NCBI GenBank assembly: GCA_964618975.1
Contig: CAZUDI010000061.1
Span: 1 to 23,067, forward strand
DNA length: 23,067 nt
From: CAZUDI01 sp964618975
GTDB lineage: Bacteria; Desulfobacterota; Desulfomonilia; UBA1062
Reading direction: 5' to 3'
The position numbers and the translations under genes are program-made. Shown one piece after another: positions 15,548 through 22,056 of this stretch (position 1 is its first letter; every line of letters starts with the position of its first letter). The notes under the pieces are model-generated. The model had not been told where the DNA came from, made no database searches, and was given only the letters and a program-made list of their open reading frames with translations.

Positions 15548-16165
15548 TCAGGCCACCGCCAGGAGCATGGTCAGATAGTGGCAGCCGCTGCCCGTGAGCA
15601 CGAAAAGGTGCCAGATGCCATGGAAGTGCCGCACACGATTGCCAAGGGCAAAGAAGACCACGCCCACGGTATAGAACAGGCCCCCCAGCAGGAGCCACAG
15701 GAGACCTGCCCGCGGCACGGCCCGCATCAGGGGGGCCAGGGCGATCACGATCAGCCAGCCCATCGCCAGATAGATGATTACCGGCACCATACGATGCCCG
15801 GGCCGCGGCCGACCCTCCAACGCGATCCCGATCACGGCCAGCCCCCAGATGACCCCGAAGAGCGACCAACCCCAGGCGCCGCGCAGGGTGACCAGGGTGA
15901 AGGGGGTATAGGTGCCGGCGATCAGGAGATAGATCGCAACGTGGTCGAGCCGGCGCAGGAGATCCTTGGCCCGGCCCCGCAGGCTGTGGTAGAGCGTGGA
16001 AAGGGTATACAGCAGCAAAAGGGTCGTCCCGTAGATGCTGAAGCTTACGATCTTCCACGGATCCCCCTGCCGTGATGCCAGCACCACCAGGACCACCGTG
16101 CCCGCCAGCGCCGCCGCCGCGCCGATCAGGTGGGTTATGCTATTGAAACGCTCACCGGCATACAT
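15548..16165 (-). CDS. hemolysin III / PAQR family membrane protein
   Basis: This 205-residue inner-membrane protein has seven predicted hydrophobic segments. Family motifs are present: ERFNSITHLIG at the start, YTLSTLYHSL (about residue 54-63), LDHVAIYLLIAGTYTPFTL (about 72-90) and the closing HGIWHLFVLTGSGCHYL with its metal-ligand histidines. PAQR relatives include adiponectin receptors; bacterial members (YqfA/TrhA) affect membrane lipid or energy state, and the hemolysin name is historical. The ATG at 16165, with GGGGGGG upstream, fits homologues better than longer frames. It lies 37 bases after the GH57 gene, probably in one operon. Confidence 0.9.
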   Translation of the reverse strand: MYAGERFNSITHLIGAAAALAGTVVLVVLASRQGDPWKIVSFSIYGTTLLLLYTLSTLYHSLRGRAKDLLRRLDHVAIYLLIAGTYTPFTLVTLRGAWGWSLFGVIWGLAVIGIALEGRPRPGHRMVPVIIYLAMGWLIVIALAPLMRAVPRAGLLWLLLGGLFYTVGVVFFALGNRVRHFHGIWHLFVLTGSGCHYLTMLLAVA

Positions 16166-16202
16166 GTGCCCCCCCTTACGGACGAGCGCCCGTGCGGCGC
16201 CT

Positions 16203-17780
16203 TCAATCCTGCGCCTCGAAGAGGCGGTAGTCCAGATCCTGCCAGGGGCAGTCCACATCCTCGATGTGCTGCAGTTCCTCCTCAGAAAGCCGGCCCTGGT
16301 CGGTCAGATCGCGGGCGGCCCACAGGAGCTTCAGGAAGCGCTGGTGGTGATGGTGGAAGCGCTGGTTGGCGTACTCCTTGGCCTGCGTGGTGTAGAGCAG
16401 GAAGGGCCAGTCGCTGCCCTGCATGAGGAGCAGCTCGCGGCCCATCTGGCGCAGGATGCGCTCGCCGCGGGCGTCCGCGGGCCGGGCCTGGTTAAGGATC
16501 AGCTCCATCTCCAGGGAGCTGGCGTTGATGTAGGGCCAGATCCAGCCGTGCTCGGGGTTCTGCCAGACCGTGAAGTCGGCGTTCACGCCCCAGGTGCTCG
16601 GGGACATGCTGACGGTGGCCAGCCCCTCGCGATGCTGGTCGAGGTAGGGCCCCAGACTGTGCATGGCCACGTCCTGGGATGCGGCCAGCAGGCGGCAGAC
16701 CCGCTCCAGCCAGTCCACGCCCTCGTGCCACCAGTGGCCGAAGAGTTCGCAGTCGTAAGGGGCCACGATCACGGCTTCGGGGAAGGCGGCCCGGGCGAGG
16801 GTCTCCGCCACCAGGTCCGCAAAATGCCGGGCATGGACCTCGAGGCGTCCGCGGGCCAGGCCCGGGTCGTAGAGCTGCTTATCCCCTTCGCCCGTGACGC
16901 GCCAGTAGCGCAGCCCGGAGTCGGGGTCCTTGATGTGGAACTCGAGGTAGTAGGGGTCGCCCGGGTAACCCCTGTCCGGCGACCAGACCTGCGCGCCGGT
17001 CTCCTGATTGCGGCCGAAGACCGCCAGCCCCGAGGGCAGGCGGTAGCCCCTGAAGGTGGTGGGTTTCTCCTCGGCGTGGCGGTTGTCCACAAAGGTGGCG
17101 CGCTCAAGGCCCAATCCCTCCACGAAGGTGTATTCAATGCCCTCCAAGGCGAGCCATTCGTCGAGACCGCGGCGTTGGCGCTGCGCCTCAGGCGCCGCCT
17201 CGGCAGGGCGGTAGGCGCATTCGGGCAGCCAGAAGCCTCGAGGCGGGCGCCCGAAATAGCGGCGGTAGGTCTCGACGCCCAGGTGCACCTGGGCATGGAT
17301 GGCGCTGTCGCGCTGCAGCAGGGGCAGGAAGCCGTGGGTGGCCGCCGAGGTCAGCACCTCGATGGCCCCTTCCTCCTGGAGCCACTTCAGGGTGCCCAGG
17401 ATGTCGCGATAGAAATCATCGGTGAAGGCGCGCAAGACGCCCTCGAAGCGCTCCTCCCAGTAGCGGGCCAGGTCGCGCCTTTGTGGCTCGGCCTGGAAAC
17501 GACGGGCGTCCTCGCGGGCGCGCCGGAGCTTGTCCTCCAGGTAGTCACAGAAGCGCCCTTGCATGTAGGGGTCGGCGAGCTGCTCCATGAGCACGGGGAC
17601 CAGGCCCACCATCACCTGTGGGCGGATCCCGTCCCGGAGCAGGGACTTAAGCGCCGTCAGGAGCGGGATGTAGGTCTCGTGCATGGCCTCGAAAAGCCAC
17701 TCCTCTCCCGCCGGCCAGACCCCCGACTTGCGGCAGTAGGGGATGTGGCTGTGCAGCATCAGACTGAAGGTACCCGGCAT
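16203..17780 (-). CDS. GH57 1,4-alpha-glucan branching enzyme
   Basis: This 525-residue protein matches the GH57 branching-enzyme subfamily (about 520-560 residues), which makes alpha-1,6 branches in glycogen. The N-terminal block FSLMLHSHIPYCRKSG is typical. The nucleophile is Glu187 in GFWLPECAYRP and the acid/base is Asp343 in APYDCELFGHWWHEG. The C-terminal helical DUF1957 region follows, with SPSTWGVN, WPYINASSLEM and QGSDWPFLL. The start MPGTFSLM at 17780 has GGAGG eight bases upstream. A longer frame to 17843 lacks this. No other glycogen gene lies nearby, so it may act with enzymes encoded elsewhere. Confidence 0.93.
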   Translation of the reverse strand: MPGTFSLMLHSHIPYCRKSGVWPAGEEWLFEAMHETYIPLLTALKSLLRDGIRPQVMVGLVPVLMEQLADPYMQGRFCDYLEDKLRRAREDARRFQAEPQRRDLARYWEERFEGVLRAFTDDFYRDILGTLKWLQEEGAIEVLTSAATHGFLPLLQRDSAIHAQVHLGVETYRRYFGRPPRGFWLPECAYRPAEAAPEAQRQRRGLDEWLALEGIEYTFVEGLGLERATFVDNRHAEEKPTTFRGYRLPSGLAVFGRNQETGAQVWSPDRGYPGDPYYLEFHIKDPDSGLRYWRVTGEGDKQLYDPGLARGRLEVHARHFADLVAETLARAAFPEAVIVAPYDCELFGHWWHEGVDWLERVCRLLAASQDVAMHSLGPYLDQHREGLATVSMSPSTWGVNADFTVWQNPEHGWIWPYINASSLEMELILNQARPADARGERILRQMGRELLLMQGSDWPFLLYTTQAKEYANQRFHHHHQRFLKLLWAARDLTDQGRLSEEELQHIEDVDCPWQDLDYRLFEAQD

Positions 17781-17932
17781 GTCATTTTCCTCCATGGATG
17801 GGCAAATGCCCCAGGGCCGGCCCCCCTTTCTGAGACTGCCCAAGGCGTGTCCGTCATGCAGCCGAGGGCCGGTATCCTATAGCGTTTATGTATAATCCTC
17901 CTGGACCGGCAAGGCCAGGGATCCGTCTGGTC

Positions 17933-18229
17933 TCAGGGCGCGAGACCGACAAAGCGCAGCAGCTCGTCGCGGCTGAGATGGCGCTTGACGATGAACTCCT
18001 TCTGGGCCTTGGTAAGGGCCTTGATGCGGTGTTCGACCCTGGTCGCCAGGGAGCGCCCGTCCAGGCCGACCTCGTAGACCAGCTCGCGGGCCTCAAAGGC
18101 GCGCGTGTACCGGGCGGCCCGAGCCTGGCCCGCGGCGTGCTCGCGGACCCTGCGGGCCACATCCGTACTGATGCCGGTGTACAGCGAGCCGTCGGCGCAG
18201 CGCAGGATGTAGACCGACCACACCGCCAT
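17933..18229 (-). CDS. GIY-YIG domain protein (UPF0213/YhbQ-like)
   Basis: This protein of about 98 residues consists of a single GIY-YIG nuclease domain. It shows VYILRCADGSLYTGISTDVARRVREH near the start (the two GIY-YIG strands and the catalytic Arg region), then TRAFEARELVYEV and EHRIKALTKAQKEFIV, as in YhbQ-type proteins. Those proteins bind or cut DNA, but their cellular role is uncertain. The ATG at 18229 is used. A TTG at 18247 overlapping the QmcA stop is the alternative, and no strong ribosome-binding site separates them. It follows qmcA directly on the minus strand, so it is likely the last gene of that transcript. Confidence 0.88.
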   Translation of the reverse strand: MAVWSVYILRCADGSLYTGISTDVARRVREHAAGQARAARYTRAFEARELVYEVGLDGRSLATRVEHRIKALTKAQKEFIVKRHLSRDELLRFVGLAP

Positions 18230-18243
18230 CGGGGGCGCGGGCC

Positions 18244-19176
18244 TCAACCCTCAACCGGTCGCTTGGCCTGCTCCAGGACGGACATGACCGTGGCCACCAG
18301 GGAGGAGATATCCCCCAGGTTGGCCGGCACGATCATGGTGTTGTTCTCCTTGGCCAGCTTGCCGAATTCGGCGATATACCTCTCCGCCACCCGCAGGTTG
18401 GCGGCGGTCGCGCCCCCGTCCAGGGTCAGGGATTCGGCGATGGCGCGGATGCCCGCCGCGGTGGCCTGCGAGACGAGCTCGATCTCTTTGGCCTGGCCCT
18501 CGGCCTCGTTGATGCGTTTTTGTTTCTCGCCTTCCGAGATCTCGATGGCCTCCTTCTTCAGCCCCTCGGCGCGGTTGATGCGCGCCTGCCGGTCGCCCTC
18601 GGAGGTGGCGATGGCGGCGCGCTTCTCGCGCTCGGCGCGCATCTGTTTCTCCATGGCGTCCATGACGCTCTGGGGCGGGGTGATGTCCTTGATCTCGTAG
18701 CGCAGGACCTTGACGCCCCAGTTCTGGGCCGCCTCGTCGATGGCCGCCACCACGCTGCGGTTGAGGGTCTCGCGCTCCTCGAAGGTCCGGTCCAGCTCGA
18801 TCTTGCCGATCACCGAACGCAGCGAGGTCTGGGCCAGCTGGCTGGCGGCCAGCTTGTAGTTGTCGATGCCATAGGCGGAAAGCTTGCTGTCGATGACCTG
18901 CAGGTAGAGCACGCCGTCCACGGAGACCGACACGTTGTCGGTGGTGATGCAGTCCTGCGAGGCGATGTCCAGGACCTCCTCCTTGAGGGAGCGCTTGTAG
19001 GCCACCTTGTCCAGGAAGGGGATCAGGATATGGAACCCGGCCCCGAGGGATTTGTTGTACTTCCCGAGGCGTTCGATGATGTATTCGGATCTCTGCGGCA
19101 CGACCACGGCCGTCTTGATCAGCAGCACGATGACGATGACGGCCAGGATACTGACAACAACCAAAGATTCACCCAT
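18244..19176 (-). CDS. qmcA: SPFH/Band 7 protein, QmcA (paraslipin) type
   Basis: This 310-residue membrane-scaffold protein has an N-terminal membrane helix (about residues 6-21, VVSILAVIVIVLLI). The SPFH domain follows (VVPQRSEYIIERLGKYNKSL; QDCITTDNVSVSVDGVLYLQ), then a charged coiled coil at about 185-235 (MRAEREKRAAIATSEGDRQA). It then ends with the Ala-rich oligomer tail. The length matches Escherichia coli QmcA. The upstream NfeD protein is the usual partner in a functional pair that organises membrane microdomains and quality control. A near-perfect AGGAGG precedes the ATG by five bases, and the gene begins 9 bases after the nfeD stop. Confidence 0.93.
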   Translation of the reverse strand: MGESLVVVSILAVIVIVLLIKTAVVVPQRSEYIIERLGKYNKSLGAGFHILIPFLDKVAYKRSLKEEVLDIASQDCITTDNVSVSVDGVLYLQVIDSKLSAYGIDNYKLAASQLAQTSLRSVIGKIELDRTFEERETLNRSVVAAIDEAAQNWGVKVLRYEIKDITPPQSVMDAMEKQMRAEREKRAAIATSEGDRQARINRAEGLKKEAIEISEGEKQKRINEAEGQAKEIELVSQATAAGIRAIAESLTLDGGATAANLRVAERYIAEFGKLAKENNTMIVPANLGDISSLVATVMSVLEQAKRPVEG

Positions 19177-19185
19177 CTTGTCCTC

Positions 19186-19635
19186 CTAAAGGGGTCTGAC
19201 CCGCAAGGTGAGGCCGTCCGGCGAGGCCGGGCCTTCGACGATGACCGCTTGTCCCTCCTCGATCGTGCTGTCGGCCACCGCCCGCCAGAAGCTGCCCATG
19301 AGCTTGATCTCGCCCGGCACGTTCGGCTGGATGGTCTGCGTCACCACGGCCTGCCGGCCGGTCTTGTCGCGGGCGTAGTCGTCGTCGAGCGTGCCGCTCT
19401 GGGCGCCCGTGAAGGTCTTGATCCGCAGGCGGCGCAGGCTGAAGAGCAACACCAGGGACGCGGCGAGGAAGACGAGCACCTGCGAGGAGAGCGCCATGCC
19501 CGTCGCCCAGACTAAGAGCGCGGCGATCCAGCTGCCGGCCGCAAAGAAGATCAGGATGAAGCCCGGGACCAGGAGCTCGGCGATCAGAAAGGCCACCCCG
19601 ATCAGGAACCAGACCAGTTCCGGCGAAGGGATCAT
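19186..19635 (-). CDS. NfeD family membrane protein (short form)
   Basis: This protein of about 149 residues has two or three hydrophobic helices (residues about 6-60, including WFLIGVAFLIAELLVPGFIL) and a C-terminal OB-fold-like domain (about 75-149, GRQAVVTQTI and FWRAVADSTIEEGQAVIVEG). It lacks the N-terminal ClpP-like protease domain of long NfeD proteins, so it is the short NfeD1b/YbbJ type that works with a paraslipin. The ATG at 19635 has GGAGG five bases upstream; a GTG at 19641 is an alternative. It is the first gene of the nfeD-qmcA-GIY-YIG run. Confidence 0.9.
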   Translation of the reverse strand: MIPSPELVWFLIGVAFLIAELLVPGFILIFFAAGSWIAALLVWATGMALSSQVLVFLAASLVLLFSLRRLRIKTFTGAQSGTLDDDYARDKTGRQAVVTQTIQPNVPGEIKLMGSFWRAVADSTIEEGQAVIVEGPASPDGLTLRVRPL

Positions 19636-19720
19636 CCCCACCTCCCGTCACGCGTATTTTTACCACCATGCTACAGCTTGTGGTTTTAGCATGCCTGAGG
19701 CCGCCCGGTCAAAGCGTTCC

Positions 19721-19800
19721 TGGTAATCTGTAATCTGGCTGTAATCTGGGGACACATTGTAATCTACATAATCTGTAATCTGGGGACACATTACATAATT
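19721..19800. repeat. direct repeats of CTGTAATCTGGGGACACATT
   Basis: The 20-base sequence CTGTAATCTGGGGACACATT occurs exactly at 19739-19758 and 19773-19792, with further partial TAATCTG copies at 19724-19738 and between them. A related TGTCCCCGGAATT appears near 19842 on the same strand. Words of the type GGGGACACATTAC are familiar to me as sequences around RAYT transposase genes. No transposase lies on this side, so this is probably the remnant of a lost one or a mobile repeat. Confidence 0.6.
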
Positions 19801-19865
19801 CAAGGTAAGCTTGGAATTTCACCCTCTGATACGTAGCTTGTGTCCCCGGAATTGAAGTCCCGTGA

Positions 19866-21152
19866 TTGAATTGGTCAGAATTGGGGAAATTGTATAAGAC
19901 CTTGGGTACGATCACCGCCAGCCCCGACCTGACGGTTCCTTCCGGTTCCGCGGTCGTGCTCAAGGCCGGCACCGAAGTGATCCTGACGCCGGAATTCGAA
20001 GCCACTGCAGGATCGGAATTCACCGCCACTATCGAAGAGTTCCATTATGTCAGTGGCATCGTCAAGGTGGGCGATGCCGGTTTCGGCGGGCAGACGCTCA
20101 CCCTCAGCGGCCAGACCGCCGCCGGCGAGCAGATCACGGAAACCACGGTCACGGCCGCCGACGGCTCCTACAGCTTCTATGCCGAGAACGGCACCTATAC
20201 GCTCCTGGTCCAGGGGTACGATCAGACTCTGCCGCTGAGCGTCAACGGCCAGAACCTCCCCACCGCGGACCTGCAACTCGTCATTCACGAGATCTACTAC
20301 CACCACGACCTGTTGGGCAACACCGTGGCCCTGACCGACAGCAGCGGCCAGGTCTTGATGCGCACGGTCTACCTGCCCTTCGGCGATCTGCTCTATGCCG
20401 AAGGGCTCGAAGAGGCCTACCTCTTCACCGGCAAGGAGCGCGATGCCACCGGCATGGACTACTTCGGGGCGCGCCACTACGACCCGGCCCTGGGCCGCTT
20501 CATGGGCATCGACCCCGCCGGCGGCAAGATCGATGACCCCCAATCCTGGAACCTCTATGCCTATTGCCTGAACAATCCGTACAAGTATGTCGATCCGGAT
20601 GGGGAGAATGCCTGGGATGCAATTGACGTTGGCTTCTTCCTGAAAAGTGCCTATTCCTTTGCAAAGGATCCCGGGTGGGGCACCGGCGCAGACCTTGCTT
20701 TGAATACGGTCGGCCTGCTACCATTGGTGCCGAGCATTGGTTCAATTAAACTGGTAGGCAAGGCTGGATCGAAGGTTGTTGAGGCTGCAAAGGGTGGAAC
20801 AGAAATTGTACAACGTGCTATGACAAGAGCCGAATCAGAATATCTTGAGGAGTTTGGTACAATACGATTTGGGAAAGAAGGTACAGAGTTCGATCCACAT
20901 TTTGTTAGTGATGCTGTGAATTCAGGTCTCACAAGAGCTCGATTGCGTCTTGCTCTACCAAAAACTCCAGAGGTAAGGGTAACATTAGAAGTTGAAAAAG
21001 GAATATTTGGTAAGCCATCAACAGTAAAACCACTTGATCTTGGAAAAGGACGAGTACTCCCAGGAAAAGGACGAGTACTCCCAGGAGGAGGAACCGAACG
21101 AACTGCTACAGGTGTAGTAAGAGCTCGTGTGTTAGGAGTTGATGAATTTTAA
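19866..21152 (+). CDS. orphan Rhs C-terminal cassette with toxin tip (5'-truncated Rhs gene)
   Basis: The frame starts at a TTG with no ribosome-binding site, directly after a stop at 19863, and encodes 428 residues. Residues about 11-58 are a beta-helix-like repeat (TVPSGSAVVLKAGTEVIL), and residues about 60-135 a CNA-B/carboxypeptidase-like beta domain. The Rhs core follows: HHDLLGNTVALTD, YLFTGKERDATGMDYFGARH, RFMGIDP and CLNNPYKYVDPDG. A hydrophobic pre-toxin linker follows (DVGFFLKSAYSFAKDPGWG). The last 110 residues are a variable toxin tip. The usual long YD-repeat barrel and any secretion signal are absent. DNA turns AT-rich at the core/tip boundary. The tip's AMTRAE, VSDA, RLALP and GGGTE pattern recalls ADP-ribosyltransferase-like polymorphic toxins, but this is tentative. 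Confidence 0.72.
   Translation: MNWSELGKLYKTLGTITASPDLTVPSGSAVVLKAGTEVILTPEFEATAGSEFTATIEEFHYVSGIVKVGDAGFGGQTLTLSGQTAAGEQITETTVTAADGSYSFYAENGTYTLLVQGYDQTLPLSVNGQNLPTADLQLVIHEIYYHHDLLGNTVALTDSSGQVLMRTVYLPFGDLLYAEGLEEAYLFTGKERDATGMDYFGARHYDPALGRFMGIDPAGGKIDDPQSWNLYAYCLNNPYKYVDPDGENAWDAIDVGFFLKSAYSFAKDPGWGTGADLALNTVGLLPLVPSIGSIKLVGKAGSKVVEAAKGGTEIVQRAMTRAESEYLEEFGTIRFGKEGTEFDPHFVSDAVNSGLTRARLRLALPKTPEVRVTLEVEKGIFGKPSTVKPLDLGKGRVLPGKGRVLPGGGTERTATGVVRARVLGVDEF
21042..21083 (+). repeat. two tandem 21-bp copies inside the toxin tip
   Basis: GGAAAAGGACGAGTACTCCC plus A is repeated exactly at 21042-21062 and 21063-21083. It adds seven in-frame residues (GKGRVLP, read twice). The copies are identical, so the duplication is recent or maintained. 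It lies just before the conserved GGGTE segment. Confidence 0.9.
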
Positions 21153-21163
21153 AGGTGGTTATT

Positions 21164-21487
21164 ATGAATATTCAAGATTTAATAAATGCAGATGTCGAGT
21201 TTGGTGTGAGTGAACCTGCTGATTTCCATCTTGAAAACGGATCTGGCCCATATAGAGGTAAAATTAACAGTATAGAAGATGACATGGCTATTATTTCTTT
21301 GTCATCTAAGTTGTTTTATAAAGGGAATCCCATAGTACAGATTAAGGTTCGTCCACGTCATGTTGGTGAAACATTATTAGATTGGGATATCTCAAAGGTG
21401 CTCATAGTGAATCTTGTTGTTAATATTCCAACATTAAGTCACATGGTTGGGGGTGCTCGAATTATAAAGGAGGCATCTAAGGGCTGA
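21164..21487 (+). CDS. probable immunity protein for the Rhs toxin
   Basis: This 107-residue soluble protein has no family I recognise. It begins MNIQDLINADVEFGVSEPAD, has a beta-rich centre (GKINSIEDDMAIISLSSKLF; IVQIKVRPRHVG) and ends in a basic helix. The ATG at 21164 has AAAGGTGG five bases upstream, and the gene begins 11 bases after the toxin stop. Position, size and the shared AT-rich composition make it the cognate immunity gene by the usual Rhs toxin-immunity layout. There is no signal peptide, so it should act in the cytoplasm, where the tip would be delivered. No similarity search has tested this. Confidence 0.68.
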   Translation: MNIQDLINADVEFGVSEPADFHLENGSGPYRGKINSIEDDMAIISLSSKLFYKGNPIVQIKVRPRHVGETLLDWDISKVLIVNLVVNIPTLSHMVGGARIIKEASKG

Positions 21488-21489
21488 AT

Positions 21490-21564
21490 GGGGGTAGGGT
21501 AGTGTGGTAGTGGGTAGTGGGGTCAGGTCTTGCATTATAACATTTTGAGCCTTATTTTTACAGA
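21490..21564 (+). repeat. RAYT-associated 5' flank
   Basis: A G/T-rich stretch with repeated GTAGTGGG words leads into GGGGTCAGGTCTTGCATTAT and AACATTTTGAG, then the transposase ATG at 21565. I know this word pattern as a common immediate flank of bacterial RAYT genes. It is probably the cis element recognised by the transposase. Confidence 0.5.
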
Positions 21565-22020
21565 ATGGCACGGCCGTTACGGATAGAATACCCGGGAGCG
21601 CTTTACCATGTAACTGCCCGGGGGAATGCGCATCAAACGATTTATCGAGACGATAAGGACCGTCAGAGATTCCTTGAGATACTTGATGCTGTCGTGAAAC
21701 GCTTCAACTGGATCTGTCATGGTTATTGTTTGATGACCAATCACTACCATCTTTTGATAGAAACCGTGGATGGTAATCTTTCGGCGGGAATGCGTCAGGT
21801 CAACGGGATATATACGCAGCATATCAATCGCAGGCATCACAGCACCGGGCATGTCTTTCAGGGGAGGTTCAAGGCGATCCTGGTGGATAAGGAAGCATAC
21901 CTCCTGGAATTGTGCCGCTATATCGTCTTGAACCCCGTCCGTGCCGGCATGGTGAAAGAACCGTGCGATTACACCTGGAGCAGTTACAGGGAGCAAAGGG
22001 GGACGCCCCTAACTAATTAA
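21565..22020 (+). CDS. REP-associated tyrosine transposase (RAYT), shortened C-terminus
   Basis: This 151-residue Y1/HUH-type single-strand transposase has ARPLRIEYPGALYHVTARGN at the start, the metal-binding His60 and His62 in MTNHYHLLIET, and the catalytic Tyr119 in CRYIVLNPVRAG, so the catalytic core is complete. It stops at REQRGTPLTN just after the CDYTWSSY block, whereas family members usually continue for 80 or more residues. The last codons read through AGGGGGACGCCCCT (21997-22010), a hairpin-like motif of RAYT flanks, which suggests the gene was joined to its own end element. Its products would recombine nearby repeats if still active. Confidence 0.85.
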   Translation: MARPLRIEYPGALYHVTARGNAHQTIYRDDKDRQRFLEILDAVVKRFNWICHGYCLMTNHYHLLIETVDGNLSAGMRQVNGIYTQHINRRHHSTGHVFQGRFKAILVDKEAYLLELCRYIVLNPVRAGMVKEPCDYTWSSYREQRGTPLTN

Positions 22021-22056
22021 CTTGACAATGTGATGCAGGTTGTTTAATCATGCTGC

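Noticed and set aside
15228..15578. 116-codon plus-strand frame between the rhlE operon and the PAQR gene
   Set aside because: No ribosome-binding site, no recognisable product, and it overlaps the PAQR gene in antisense.
16035..17882. Plus-strand open frame of 615 codons opposite GH57 and PAQR
   Set aside because: Antisense to two genes with intact catalytic or family motifs; no ribosome-binding site or domain.
17860..17905. TATAAT-like element between the GH57 and GIY-YIG genes
   Set aside because: TATAAT reads on the plus strand, where no gene follows, and no -35 at proper spacing is visible on either strand.
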